Both the position numbers and the translations under genes were made by a program. From Pelagibacteraceae bacterium (lineage in GTDB: Bacteria; Pseudomonadota; Alphaproteobacteria; Pelagibacterales; Pelagibacteraceae), in assembly GCA_009693705.1 (NCBI GenBank), contig SHWS01000014.1, positions 1 through 33,922 of the forward strand: a stretch of 33,922 nt of DNA. The letters run 5' to 3'. The notes under the pieces are model-generated. The model saw only the letters and a list, made by a program, of their open reading frames with translations. It made no database searches and was not told the DNA's origin. Every line of letters starts with the position of its first letter. The first letter of the stretch is position 1. Positions 8,802 to 17,043 of this stretch are shown in pieces.

Positions 8802-10133
8802 TTATTTACCAATGCAAAAATCATTAAAAATACTACTTAAAATCTCTTCAACATCAACTTTTCCTACAATCATACCCAATTCTCTTGTAGCTAACCTTAA
8901 ATCTTCTGCGGCCTTGTCAAAGCTTTCCTCTTCACTTTTTTGTATAAAGTTTTTAAGACTATCTGAACATTGTTGCAAATGTTGTCTATGTCTTTCTCTT
9001 GTTATTAAAATATCTGCGCTAGCAATAAATTTATTTTTTAATTTATTTTTTATTTTTAAAATAAGTTCATCCATGTTTAAATTATACTTAATAGAAATTA
9101 AGACATGTTCGAATTTCTTAATTTCAGAACTTAAATCTATTTTTAAGAGGTCTGATTTATTAATCACAAGAATGGCATCTTCGTCCATCAAATCTTTAAA
9201 AACTTCATTAAAATCAAGTATTTGAGCGTCTATAAGAATAAGCTTTAAATCAGCATTTTCCGCCTTTTCAAGAGCTAATTTAATTCCTTTTCTTTCTATT
9301 TCATTTTTAGCCTCTCTAATTCCAGCTGTATCAGAAAGAACAACCGGAAATCCATCAATGTTCAAATGTACTTCAATTACATCTCTGGTCGTGCCAGCCA
9401 TTTCAGAAACAATCGCCACATCTCTATTTGCAAGATGGTTTAATAAGCTCGATTTTCCGGCATTAGTTGGTCCAATGATTGCTATCTTAAAACCTTCTCT
9501 AATTCTTTCTCCAACTTTTTGATCATCTAAAATTTTTTTTATTATTTCTAAAACTTCATTAGAATTTTTTTTAATATCTTTTAAAATATCTTGCGACAAA
9601 TCTTCATCTGGAAAATCTATTTTCGCTTCAATGTGCGCTAAAGTTTTTAAAAGTTTATTTCTTAAAAAATTAAATTTATCTGATGATTTACCAGTCATGA
9701 TTTTAATTGCCTGCTGTCTTTGGATTTCTGTTTCTGCCGAAACAAGATCAGCTATACTTTCTGCTTTAAGCAAATTTATTTTGCCATTTTGAAAAGCTAA
9801 TTTCGTAAACTCACCAGGTTCAGCTAATCGACAGTTATCTATTTGTGAAATAGATAACTGTAGGGCATCAATTACTGCTTTACTGCCATGTACCTGTATT
9901 TCAGCCAAATCCTCGCCTGTGTAGCTATTAGGGGCAGGAAACCACAAAATTATGCCTTCATCAATTAACTCAGAAGTGTTAATTTTAAAGACTTTTCTTA
10001 AAGTAGCTATCCTGGTTTTTGGCAGTTCTTTTCTGGTTAAAGTTTTAATCACCAATGCTGCTTCAGGGCCAGATATTCTTATGACCGCTATACCTGAAAT
10101 TCCTGGTCCAGTGGATAAAGCATAAATTGTCAT
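8802..10133 (-). CDS. mnmE: tRNA modification GTPase MnmE (TrmE)
   Basis: MnmE is a dimeric GTPase that, with MnmG, installs the carboxymethylaminomethyl group at U34 of tRNA. Its 443 residues contain an N-terminal tetrahydrofolate-binding domain (TIYALSTGPGISGIAVIRISG) and helical regions. The embedded G domain has P-loop GPTNAGKS at 221-228, switch sequence AGTTRD, DTAG, and specificity motif NKSD. The C-terminal CIGK at 440-443 is the invariant CxGK motif whose cysteine is essential in this family. A 62-base gap separates it from rho upstream. Confidence 0.98.
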   Translation of the reverse strand: MTIYALSTGPGISGIAVIRISGPEAALVIKTLTRKELPKTRIATLRKVFKINTSELIDEGIILWFPAPNSYTGEDLAEIQVHGSKAVIDALQLSISQIDNCRLAEPGEFTKLAFQNGKINLLKAESIADLVSAETEIQRQQAIKIMTGKSSDKFNFLRNKLLKTLAHIEAKIDFPDEDLSQDILKDIKKNSNEVLEIIKKILDDQKVGERIREGFKIAIIGPTNAGKSSLLNHLANRDVAIVSEMAGTTRDVIEVHLNIDGFPVVLSDTAGIREAKNEIERKGIKLALEKAENADLKLILIDAQILDFNEVFKDLMDEDAILVINKSDLLKIDLSSEIKKFEHVLISIKYNLNMDELILKIKNKLKNKFIASADILITRERHRQHLQQCSDSLKNFIQKSEEESFDKAAEDLRLATRELGMIVGKVDVEEILSSIFNDFCIGK

Positions 10134-10195
10134 TTAAAGATTATAACTTTAATTTTACTTCTCTATCAAACTTTTATTTTAAGAAATGGAATTAA

Positions 10196-11464
10196 TTAAG
10201 CCGGTTTATTCATTGAGTTAAAGAACTCAGCATTATTTTTTGTATCTTTTAATTTTGAACTAATAAATTCAATTGCATCCATAGTTCCCATAGGAGCAAT
10301 TATTCTTCTTAACACATTCATTTTTTGAAGATCATTTTTGTCAAATAATAATTCCTCTCTTCTGGTTCCAGATTTTGTTATATCAATTGCTGGATAAATT
10401 CTCTTATCTGCAATTTTTCTATCGAGAACCGTTTCGCTATTACCTGTTCCTTTAAATTCTTCAAAAATTACCTCGTCCATTCTGCTTCCAGTATCAATTA
10501 ATGCAGTTGAAATAATTGTTAGAGATCCACCTTCTTCAATATTTCTTGCTGCACCAAAAAATCTTTTTGGTCTTTGAAGAGCGTTAGCATCTACCCCGCC
10601 GGTTAAAACTTTGCCTGAACTTGGAATTACGGCATTGTATGCTCTTCCCAATCTAGTAATTGAGTCTAGAAGGATAACGACATCTTTTTTATGCTCTGTT
10701 AATCTTTTAGCTTTTTCGATAACCATTTCTGCAACAGCTACGTGCCTTTGAGCTGGTTCATCAAAAGTAGAGCTTATTACCTCTCCTTTAACGGTTCTTT
10801 GCATGTCGGTTACTTCTTCGGGTCGTTCATCAATTAACAAAACAATTAAATAACATTCAGGATAATTGGTTGCTATCGAATTTGCTATGCTTTGAAGCAT
10901 CATTGTTTTACCGGCCTTCGGAGGTGAAATAATTATGGACCTTTGTCCCTTGCCGATGGGACTTACAAGATCGATTAATCTTGGGGTTAGATCTTGTTTT
11001 TTATCAGGTTTAGAAGATTCAATTTCCATCACCAATTGTTTGTCGGGGTAAAGAGGCGTTAAGTTGTCAAAAGCAATTTTATGCCTAGAACTTTCTGGTT
11101 CTTCAAAATTAATTTTACTAACCTGAAGTAATGCAAAATATCTTTCACCTTCTTTGGGTGCTCTAACGGGCCCCTCGACCGTATCACCTGTTCTTAAACC
11201 AAATTTTTTGATTTGATTTGGACCTACATAAATATCATCAGGACCAGGTAAATAATTTGACTCCATAGCTCTTAGAAAACCAAAACCATCTTGCAATAAT
11301 TGTAAAACACCACCACCAGTAATTTCCTCCTTCTCTGCAACTTTTTTTAAAATTGCAAAAAGGATCTCTTGTTTTCTTAAAGTGCTAGCATTTTGAATGC
11401 CCAATTCTTCAGCTTGAGTTATAAGCTGTTCTGAGGATTTTAATTTTAATTCTTGTATATTCAT
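10196..11464 (-). CDS. rho: Transcription termination factor Rho
   Basis: Rho is a hexameric RNA helicase that ends transcription at factor-dependent sites. The 422-residue protein has an N-terminal Rho_N domain and a cold-shock-like RNA-binding domain (LQDGFGFLR, about 57-65; [18 protein letters not shown]). The RecA-like motor has P-loop SPPKAGKT at 180-187, the Q-loop region near [11 protein letters not shown], and [11 protein letters not shown]. It lacks the large insertions found in some bacterial Rho proteins. Good intrinsic terminators are hard to see in this window and several convergent genes overlap, so Rho may carry much of the termination load here (inference). Confidence 0.98.
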   Translation of the reverse strand: MNIQELKLKSSEQLITQAEELGIQNASTLRKQEILFAILKKVAEKEEITGGGVLQLLQDGFGFLRAMESNYLPGPDDIYVGPNQIKKFGLRTGDTVEGPVRAPKEGERYFALLQVSKINFEEPESSRHKIAFDNLTPLYPDKQLVMEIESSKPDKKQDLTPRLIDLVSPIGKGQRSIIISPPKAGKTMMLQSIANSIATNYPECYLIVLLIDERPEEVTDMQRTVKGEVISSTFDEPAQRHVAVAEMVIEKAKRLTEHKKDVVILLDSITRLGRAYNAVIPSSGKVLTGGVDANALQRPKRFFGAARNIEEGGSLTIISTALIDTGSRMDEVIFEEFKGTGNSETVLDRKIADKRIYPAIDITKSGTRREELLFDKNDLQKMNVLRRIIAPMGTMDAIEFISSKLKDTKNNAEFFNSMNKPA

Positions 11465-11530
11465 GATTGTGAATTTTATCGAAACTTAAAAGGTTATTTA
11501 TATATATATACTATTTATTAATTTTCAACT

Positions 11531-11965
11531 TTAGATTGGCTTAAAAATAGCCATTATTACTATTAATATTAATAAAATAGTTGGTATTTCATTAATCCAG
11601 CGAAAAAACTTTGATGTTTTTTTGCATTGCTCCAGACTAAAATCATTCAAAATTTTACCAAGATAAAAATGATAAAGAGTTAAGAGACTGACAAATAACA
11701 ATTTCAATTTCATCCAACTTTCAGCAAGCGTTTCAAAACCAATCAAAGTTATTAAAATCAAACCAAATATCCAAGATAAAATCATGGCAGGTGTCATGAT
11801 ATAAAAAAAGAGCTTTCTTTCCATGGTTTTAAAAACTGAAGAAATGTTTTTATCTTTTGAATTTTCTGAATGATATACAAAAATTCTAGGCAAATATAAA
11901 AGTCCTGCCATCCATGAAAATACGACAATTAAGTGTAAACTTTTAAACAATAGATAATTATTCAT
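11531..11965 (-). CDS. hemJ: Protoporphyrinogen oxidase HemJ
   Basis: HemJ is a small integral membrane enzyme that oxidises protoporphyrinogen IX to protoporphyrin IX, the step before ferrochelatase. The 144-residue protein has about four hydrophobic segments. It carries the conserved His in KSLHLIVVFSWMAGL (His11) and the signature YLPRIFVYH at about residues 24-32. Its start overlaps the end of hemH by 8 bases, and it lies in a leftward hemE-hemH-hemJ run that covers three late heme steps. The substrate assignment follows from family knowledge and this neighbourhood. Confidence 0.93.
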   Translation of the reverse strand: MNNYLLFKSLHLIVVFSWMAGLLYLPRIFVYHSENSKDKNISSVFKTMERKLFFYIMTPAMILSWIFGLILITLIGFETLAESWMKLKLLFVSLLTLYHFYLGKILNDFSLEQCKKTSKFFRWINEIPTILLILIVIMAIFKPI

Positions 11966-12992
11966 TATGAAGACAAGGACATTTTTTAAAATTATTAGGA
12001 CAACGATTTTTAGGAGGATATAATTTATTATCGAAATTATAATCTTCTTTTTTAATTATTAATTCAGACATTGATTTTATATAATTTGGATCAGTTCCCA
12101 ATGCGGGTATTCTAATATACTCGTTGCAACCATTCTTCTCCGCTAATTCTTTATATTCTATATCTAATTCTACCAACGTTTCTGAGTGCTCGGACACAAA
12201 GGCCACAGGCACTAAAACTATACATTTATTTAATTTAGAGTTTTCAATAATAATGTCTTCTGTTGAGGGTCCTATCCATTTTAAGGGGCCAACTCTGCTT
12301 TGATAACTCAGTATCCAATCAAGATCTTTAATATTTAAGTTTTTGACAATTTTACTTACAGATTGTTCTACTTGCCATTGATAAGGGTCTCCTTTTTTTA
12401 TATTTTTTTCAGGCAAACCGTGCGCTGAAAAAATTAACTTATAATTTTTTAAATTATAAATTTTTTTTTTTATTAATTCTACATGTGCAATTATAAAATT
12501 TATATCAGTTGGATAACAACAAATTGTACTGGTTTTAATTTTGTATTTTTTGTTTTTACACAAATCTACCCACTCTTTAATTGAAGATCCTGAAGTAGCG
12601 GCAGAATATTGGGGATATAGAGGCATTAAAATAATTTCGTCTGGATTGAATTTTTTAACTTCCTCGATTACATTTTCTGCTCTTGGATGCCAACATCTCA
12701 TAACTATAAAACATTTGTACTCAGAAAAATTATCATTTTCATTTAACCTTTTTTCAAGAGCAAACGCCTGATCATTTGTGGCTTTTAAAATTGGCGAAGA
12801 ACCACCTAATTCTTGATAAATTTTCTTTGCTTTTGAACTTCTTAACTTTGAGATTAATTTAGCTAAGGGATATCTAATAAATTTTGGCAAACTAAGAATT
12901 GCAGGATCGTAAAATAAATTAAAAAGGAAGGGTTCAACACTTTCTAGTTTATCGGGTCCGCCCAAATTAAAAAGAATTATAGCTTTTTTCAT
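11958..12992 (-). CDS. hemH: Ferrochelatase
   Basis: Ferrochelatase inserts ferrous iron into protoporphyrin IX to make heme. The 344-residue protein has the N-terminal signature ILFNLGGPD and the active-site motif IFSAHGLPEKN, with its catalytic histidine, plus VAFVSEHSETLVELD near the C-terminal third. The last residues carry three cysteines (331, 338 and 340, Cx6CxC), which could contribute to an iron-sulfur cluster such as those reported for some alphaproteobacterial ferrochelatases. Its start codon overlaps the hemE stop by one base and its end overlaps hemJ by 8 bases. Confidence 0.97.
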   Translation of the reverse strand: MKKAIILFNLGGPDKLESVEPFLFNLFYDPAILSLPKFIRYPLAKLISKLRSSKAKKIYQELGGSSPILKATNDQAFALEKRLNENDNFSEYKCFIVMRCWHPRAENVIEEVKKFNPDEIILMPLYPQYSAATSGSSIKEWVDLCKNKKYKIKTSTICCYPTDINFIIAHVELIKKKIYNLKNYKLIFSAHGLPEKNIKKGDPYQWQVEQSVSKIVKNLNIKDLDWILSYQSRVGPLKWIGPSTEDIIIENSKLNKCIVLVPVAFVSEHSETLVELDIEYKELAEKNGCNEYIRIPALGTDPNYIKSMSELIIKKEDYNFDNKLYPPKNRCPNNFKKCPCLHNE

Positions 12993-13993
12993 TAAAAATC
13001 TTTAACTAGATTCACTAAATATTCAACCATTTCTGGTTTGGTTTCTGGCAAAACTCCATGACCAAGATTAAAAATATATGGAACATCTTTAAAAATTTTT
13101 AAGTATTTAAGGGTTTGTTTTTTTAAATTTTCTTTATCAGTTAATAAAATTTTTGGATCCAGACCTCCCTGGATTGGAATTTTAATTTGTTTTTTAATTA
13201 ATAAAGGGTTAACTTCGTAATCTATACTTATAACGTCAGGTTTAACTTTTTCACAATAATTTTTATAATTTTTAATTCCTCTTGGGAAACAAATAACAGG
13301 AACATTCAGTTTTTTTATATAATTAACCAAATTTGAAGTTGGATCATAGACATATTTCGTTAAATTCTTTTCATCCAAAAGACCTGCCCAGCTATCAAAA
13401 ATTTGAATAAGGTCAGCTCCATTTTTTATTTGATTTTTAATATGTTCTTTAAGGAATTTGTCAATTATCAGTAAAATTTCATCAATTAAAGATTGATCTT
13501 CAAAGAATGAATTTTTTAATTTATTTTTAGGTGAATATTTATTAATCATATAAACCAATAAAGTCCAAGGAGCCCCAACAAAGCCAATAGTATTTTTATT
13601 AACAAGCAAATTATTTCTACTAACACTATTTATTGCTTTATAAATTGGTGATAATTTTTTTGTAAAATCATCTTCTTTTACTTTTAACATTTGATTTAAA
13701 TTAATATCACCCAACAGAGGTCCAAAATTTTTTTTAAAAACTACACTTTGATTGAGTCCATAAGGTAACATTAAAATATCAGAGAAAATTATAGCAGCAT
13801 CTAAATTAAATCTTTTTAAAGGCTGGAGAGTTATTTTTGAAGATAAATTTTCATTTAAACATAATTTAATAAAATCAGGATTAAGTTTTCTAATCCGCCT
13901 AAACTCTGGTAAGTATCTACCAGCTTGTCTCATTATCCAAATAGGCTTTTGTGTTGTTTTTTTATTTTTTATTACTTCTTCGATTAGTGTCAT
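12992..13993 (-). CDS. hemE: Uroporphyrinogen decarboxylase
   Basis: HemE removes four acetate carboxyl groups from uroporphyrinogen III to give coproporphyrinogen III in cytoplasmic heme synthesis. The 333-residue protein has the hallmark PIWIMRQAGRYLPEFRR at about residues 17-33, the FSDILMLPYG region with a substrate-binding Asp, and GFVGAPWTL. The C-terminus has NLGHGVLPETKPE. It is the first gene of the leftward hem block. Its start borders the candidate replication origin, the same place where Caulobacter hemE sits beside oriC. Confidence 0.98.
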   Translation of the reverse strand: MTLIEEVIKNKKTTQKPIWIMRQAGRYLPEFRRIRKLNPDFIKLCLNENLSSKITLQPLKRFNLDAAIIFSDILMLPYGLNQSVVFKKNFGPLLGDINLNQMLKVKEDDFTKKLSPIYKAINSVSRNNLLVNKNTIGFVGAPWTLLVYMINKYSPKNKLKNSFFEDQSLIDEILLIIDKFLKEHIKNQIKNGADLIQIFDSWAGLLDEKNLTKYVYDPTSNLVNYIKKLNVPVICFPRGIKNYKNYCEKVKPDVISIDYEVNPLLIKKQIKIPIQGGLDPKILLTDKENLKKQTLKYLKIFKDVPYIFNLGHGVLPETKPEMVEYLVNLVKDF

Positions 13994-14035
13994 AATAATT
14001 AACTATATAAGTATTATTGTATTAGTAGTAAGTGT

Positions 14036-14044
14036 TGTGAATAA
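14036..14044 (-). promoter_or_regulatory. DnaA box
   Basis: TGTGAATAA on the plus strand reads TTATTCACA on the minus strand, a perfect match to the DnaA-box consensus TTATNCACA. It lies 43 bases from the hemE start codon, inside the candidate origin. Confidence 0.7.
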
Positions 14045-14068
14045 TGGTTATTAATACTTGTTAACACT

Positions 14069-14083
14069 TTAATAAGTTTTTAA
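14069..14083. promoter_or_regulatory. CtrA-type box 1 (TTAA-N7-TTAA)
   Basis: Two TTAA half-sites are separated by exactly seven bases (TAAGTTT), the spacing of the CtrA recognition sequence in Alphaproteobacteria. Such a motif can arise by chance in AT-rich DNA. Its place in the hemE-side origin region resembles the Caulobacter arrangement, where CtrA represses initiation. Confidence 0.4.
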
Positions 14084-14115
14084 TTAACATTATTTTTGTA
14101 AAATTATTTAGTCTT

Positions 14116-14130
14116 TTAAACACTTTTTAA
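14116..14130. promoter_or_regulatory. CtrA-type box 2 (TTAA-N7-TTAA)
   Basis: This is a second TTAA pair with a seven-base spacer (ACACTTT), starting 47 bases after the first. Its surroundings resemble the stretch from 14,061 (TTAACACTTTAA against TTAAACACTTTTTAA), suggesting a diverged direct repeat. CtrA binding is inferred from spacing only. Confidence 0.4.
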
Positions 14131-14174
14131 CTATTTTATTTATTAATTAGCCAACTGTATAATTAATATTAAAA

Positions 14175-14193
14175 TGTTTAATAATGTTAATAA
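14175..14193. repeat. Tandem near-DnaA-box repeat in origin region
   Basis: TGTTTAATAA is followed directly by TGTTAATAA. The second copy differs from the inverted DnaA box (TGTGNATAA) at one base, and the first is the same with one extra T. They may be weak DnaA sites or part of the unwinding element, but AT-richness makes chance likely. Confidence 0.35.
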
Positions 14194-14278
14194 AAGTCAA
14201 ATTCTACATAAAAAAAAGGTTTAAAGTTATTATTGAGCAATCTAAGAAAAACAATACAAAGATATTAACAGTTTTATC

Positions 14279-15106
14279 ATGGTCAATACCTACCAAATTT
14301 ATTTAATATCTGATTCAACTGGAGAAACTCTTGATAGAATTTTTCTTGCTATTAAGGCCCAATTTACCAATTTAGAATATAAAATTAATTCTTATTCTTT
14401 TACAAGAACACAAAATCAAATTGTTAATATTTTAAATGAAGCAACGAGTATTAGAAATCCAATAATTTTATATACCATTGTTGATAATAGCCTTGCTAAA
14501 TTTTTGGTTAAAAAAAGTGATGAAAAAAAAATCCCTTGTTTTGGTGTTCTGGGAAATTTGATTTTAAGTTTTTCAAAGCTGTTAAATCAAAAAGCATCGC
14601 ACCAGCCAAGTGGACAACACGCTCTAAATGACGAATATTATGACAGAATAGAAGCAATCCAATTTACAATGAATCATGATGACGGTAATTTAATTAATGA
14701 AGTTGAAAAATCTGATATAATACTATTAGGAGTGAGCAGGACCAGCAAAACACCAACGTCGATTTATTTAGCAAACAAAGGTTATAAAACTTCAAACATT
14801 CCAATAGTAAATGAATTTTCAATTCCAAAAAAATTAAAAGAAAATCCATTAATGAATTGCATAATTGGTCTTAGCGCAGAACCAGAAAGACTAGCAGATA
14901 TAAGAAAAAATAGGATGATTTCACTAAATCAAACAGAAAATAAATCTTACACTAGCTTTGAAAATATTAAATTAGAAATTGAGAAAGCTAAAAAAACTTT
15001 TAAGAAATATAGTTGGCCAATAATAGATGTTACAAGAAAATCTGTTGAGGAAACTGCAGCATCAATAATTAAAATTTACGAAATTTATAAAGAAAATGTT
15101 AAATAA
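14279..15106 (+). CDS. ppsR: Pyruvate, phosphate dikinase regulatory protein (DUF299 family)
   Basis: This family comprises bifunctional serine/threonine kinase and phosphorylase enzymes that switch pyruvate phosphate dikinase or PEP synthase off and on, using ADP and phosphate. The 275-residue protein has the family start IYLISDSTGETLDR (about 7-20), KASHQPSGQHALNDEYYDRI, and the P-loop-like GVSRTSKT at 151-158, followed by PTSIYLANKGYKTSN. It sits immediately right of the candidate origin, the usual alphaproteobacterial position before maf and aroE. Which partner enzyme it regulates cannot be decided here because neither dikinase nor PEP synthase lies in the window. The last 11 bases overlap maf. 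Confidence 0.92.
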   Translation: MVNTYQIYLISDSTGETLDRIFLAIKAQFTNLEYKINSYSFTRTQNQIVNILNEATSIRNPIILYTIVDNSLAKFLVKKSDEKKIPCFGVLGNLILSFSKLLNQKASHQPSGQHALNDEYYDRIEAIQFTMNHDDGNLINEVEKSDIILLGVSRTSKTPTSIYLANKGYKTSNIPIVNEFSIPKKLKENPLMNCIIGLSAEPERLADIRKNRMISLNQTENKSYTSFENIKLEIEKAKKTFKKYSWPIIDVTRKSVEETAASIIKIYEIYKENVK

Positions 15107-15683
15107 AATTATCCTAGCCTCAAAAAGCAAAGTAAGAAAAGAAATGTTAATTAGAAATGGAATATTTTGTGAGGTCGAACCGTCTAATGTTGACGAAGAA
15201 ACTGTGAAAGAAAGTTTAATAAAAGAAAAAATTTCACCTGAATTAATTTCAAAAAATTTAGCAGAACTTAAGGCAAATAAAGTAAGTCAAAAAAAAATAG
15301 ATCAATTAGTTTTGGGAGCTGATAGTATTATTGATTTAAATGGCCAAATAATTTCAAAACCATTAAATAGAGATGAGGCGTTGAAAAATTTACAAAGCTT
15401 AAGCGGTAAGACACATTATCTTATAAGTTCTGCGTGTATTTCAAAAAATGGTTCTATGATTTGGAATTATACAGATAAGGCAAGGCTTACGATGAAGCAA
15501 TTTAATTTAAATCAACTAAAGGATTATTTAGCAAAAATAACCGATGAAGTTTTATACGCTTACAATGTTTACCAAATAGAAGGTGAGGGAAGAAATTTAT
15601 TTTCCAAGATAGAGGGTGATGAAGATACAATTATGGGGCTACCAATTAAAAAAATCAAAGATTACTTGAAGAATTTTGAATAA
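15096..15683 (+). CDS. maf: Maf-family nucleoside triphosphate pyrophosphatase
   Basis: Maf proteins hydrolyse non-canonical or modified nucleotides to monophosphates and are linked to septum formation. The 195-residue protein has the family pattern IILASKSKVRKEML near the N-terminus, VLGADSIIDLNGQIISKP around residues 72-89, and YQIEGEGRNLFSKIEGDEDT followed by IMGLPI. These include the acidic catalytic residues of the family. The start overlaps ppsR by 11 bases, and aroE follows after two bases. Substrate preference (dTTP/UTP type or m7GTP type) cannot be assigned confidently from sequence alone. Confidence 0.93.
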   Translation: MLNKIILASKSKVRKEMLIRNGIFCEVEPSNVDEETVKESLIKEKISPELISKNLAELKANKVSQKKIDQLVLGADSIIDLNGQIISKPLNRDEALKNLQSLSGKTHYLISSACISKNGSMIWNYTDKARLTMKQFNLNQLKDYLAKITDEVLYAYNVYQIEGEGRNLFSKIEGDEDTIMGLPIKKIKDYLKNFE

Positions 15684-15685
15684 TA

Positions 15686-16480
15686 ATGAAAAAACATTTT
15701 ATAATTGGCAACCCCGTAGAACATTCTTTGTCACCTAGAATTCATAATTACTGGTTTAAAAAATATAATATAAATGGAAATTATGAAAAATTTAAAGCAA
15801 AAGAAGATCAGATTAAAAATATAATTAATGATGTAAAAAATGAAAAAGTTTATGCCTTAAATGTAACTGTTCCATTTAAACAAAAAGTAATTCCTTTCAT
15901 TGATATTTTGTCACCCATTGCTAAACAAACTGGTTCTGTTAACACAATTTGTAAAAAAAATGGCAATATTTTTGGAGATAATACAGATGTTGTTGGCTTT
16001 GAATTATCAATAAAAAATTCAAATTTCTCAATAAAAAATAAAAATGCATTTATTTTGGGAGCTGGTGGAGTTGTTCCATCTATAATTAAAGCATTACATA
16101 ATTTAAAAATAAAAAATATATATTTATCAAATCGAACCACAAGCAAAGCAAAAGAAATAAAAAAAATATTTAAGGATATTGAAATTGTTAATTGGGGAAA
16201 AATTGTAAATTTTGATATTATTATTAACGCTACAAGCATTGGTTTAAAAAAAGACGACAAATTTAACCTTGATTTAAGTAACGTAGGTAAAAAAAAATTT
16301 TTTTACGATGTTATTTATAACCCTTCAGAAACAAACTTTTTGATTGATGCTAAAAAATTTAAACATAGTACCCAAAATGGACAAATGATGTTTGTTTACC
16401 AGGCACAAAAAGCTTTTGAAGTTTGGCACAATATTAAACCCCTAATAGATGATAATTTGATAGAATATTTGTATGGTTAA
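15686..16480 (+). CDS. aroE: Shikimate dehydrogenase (NADP+)
   Basis: AroE reduces 3-dehydroshikimate to shikimate in aromatic amino-acid synthesis. The 264-residue protein has the substrate-binding start GNPVEHSLSPRIHN, and NVTVPFK with catalytic Lys65. DNTDVVGF supplies Asp101, and FILGAGGVVPSI forms the nucleotide-binding turn, followed by NATSIGL and FYDVIYNPSET. It ends with GQMMFVYQAQKAFEVW, as in the family. It overlaps coaE by 8 bases; the compact maf-aroE-coaE-dnaQ order is widespread in Alphaproteobacteria. Confidence 0.96.
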   Translation: MKKHFIIGNPVEHSLSPRIHNYWFKKYNINGNYEKFKAKEDQIKNIINDVKNEKVYALNVTVPFKQKVIPFIDILSPIAKQTGSVNTICKKNGNIFGDNTDVVGFELSIKNSNFSIKNKNAFILGAGGVVPSIIKALHNLKIKNIYLSNRTTSKAKEIKKIFKDIEIVNWGKIVNFDIIINATSIGLKKDDKFNLDLSNVGKKKFFYDVIYNPSETNFLIDAKKFKHSTQNGQMMFVYQAQKAFEVWHNIKPLIDDNLIEYLYG

Positions 16481-17042
16481 AGTGGTATTGGTTGGAGAAA
16501 TTGGTTCAGGAAAAACATATATCTCAAAACAATTTGGCTATCCAGTTTTTAATGCAGATGAAGTAGTTTCTCAAATCTATAAAACGGATCGAAATTGTTT
16601 TAATTTGATAAAAAAAAAAATTCCTAATTTTTTCTCTTCTTTTCCTATTAAAAAAGAGGAGTTAGTAAAATCTATATTAAAAGATAAGATAAATTTGAAA
16701 AAAATTTCAAATATTGTTCATCCAATAGTAAGAAGAAAAATGAATAAATTTATCAAAAAAAATAAAAGTAAAAAAATTATTGTTTTAGATGTACCCCTTT
16801 TTTTAGAAAATAAATTAAACAAAAAAAATGACGTGATAATTTTTATTGATTCTAAAAAAAATGAATTAAAAAAAAGATTAAAAAAAAGAAAAAATTATAA
16901 TTATTTATTGATTAAAAGATTTAGAGAATTACAAATGCCCATAAAGATAAAAAAAAAGAAATCAGACTTTATAATAAAAAATAATTATTTGAAAAATAGT
17001 ATTAAACAAAATGTTAAAAAAATTATAGAACAATTGGTCTGA
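16473..17042 (+). CDS. coaE: Dephospho-CoA kinase
   Basis: CoaE phosphorylates dephospho-CoA in the last step of coenzyme A synthesis. The 189-residue protein has the P-loop GEIGSGKT at residues 8-15, FNADEVVSQIY with the Asp of the CoA site, IVHPIVRRKM, and the lid-region sequence VLDVPLFLEN. It is shorter at the C-terminus and far more lysine-rich than usual, with many AAA codons. One run of eleven A residues (16,610-16,620) lies inside the gene without breaking the frame. It overlaps aroE by 8 bases and ends one base before dnaQ. Confidence 0.93.
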   Translation: MVKVVLVGEIGSGKTYISKQFGYPVFNADEVVSQIYKTDRNCFNLIKKKIPNFFSSFPIKKEELVKSILKDKINLKKISNIVHPIVRRKMNKFIKKNKSKKIIVLDVPLFLENKLNKKNDVIIFIDSKKNELKKRLKKRKNYNYLLIKRFRELQMPIKIKKKKSDFIIKNNYLKNSIKQNVKKIIEQLV

Positions 17043-17043
17043 T

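Larger units (their letters stand above)
13994..14278. other. Candidate chromosomal replication origin (oriC)
   Basis: This 285-base gap is the longest non-coding stretch in the window. Genes diverge on its two sides: hemE and the block to 4,539 run left, and ppsR to dnaQ run right. It is extremely AT-rich even for this genome. It holds one perfect DnaA box, two TTAA-N7-TTAA motifs and a tandem pair of near-DnaA-box sequences, and a parS site lies about 7.3 kb away. The hemE-adjacent position matches the origin of Caulobacter and its relatives. The gap must also hold the promoters of hemE and ppsR. I see no conserved RNA fold or open reading frame in it. Confidence 0.75.

Noticed and set aside
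8746..9225. 159-codon open frame on the plus strand
   Set aside because: It lies almost wholly antisense to the clearly real mnmE gene, is rich in Ser/Leu/Lys as expected from a mirrored frame, and has no recognisable domain.
15850..16260. 136-codon open frame on the minus strand
   Set aside because: It is antisense to aroE, which has all its catalytic motifs; the reverse frame is hydrophobic low-complexity sequence.
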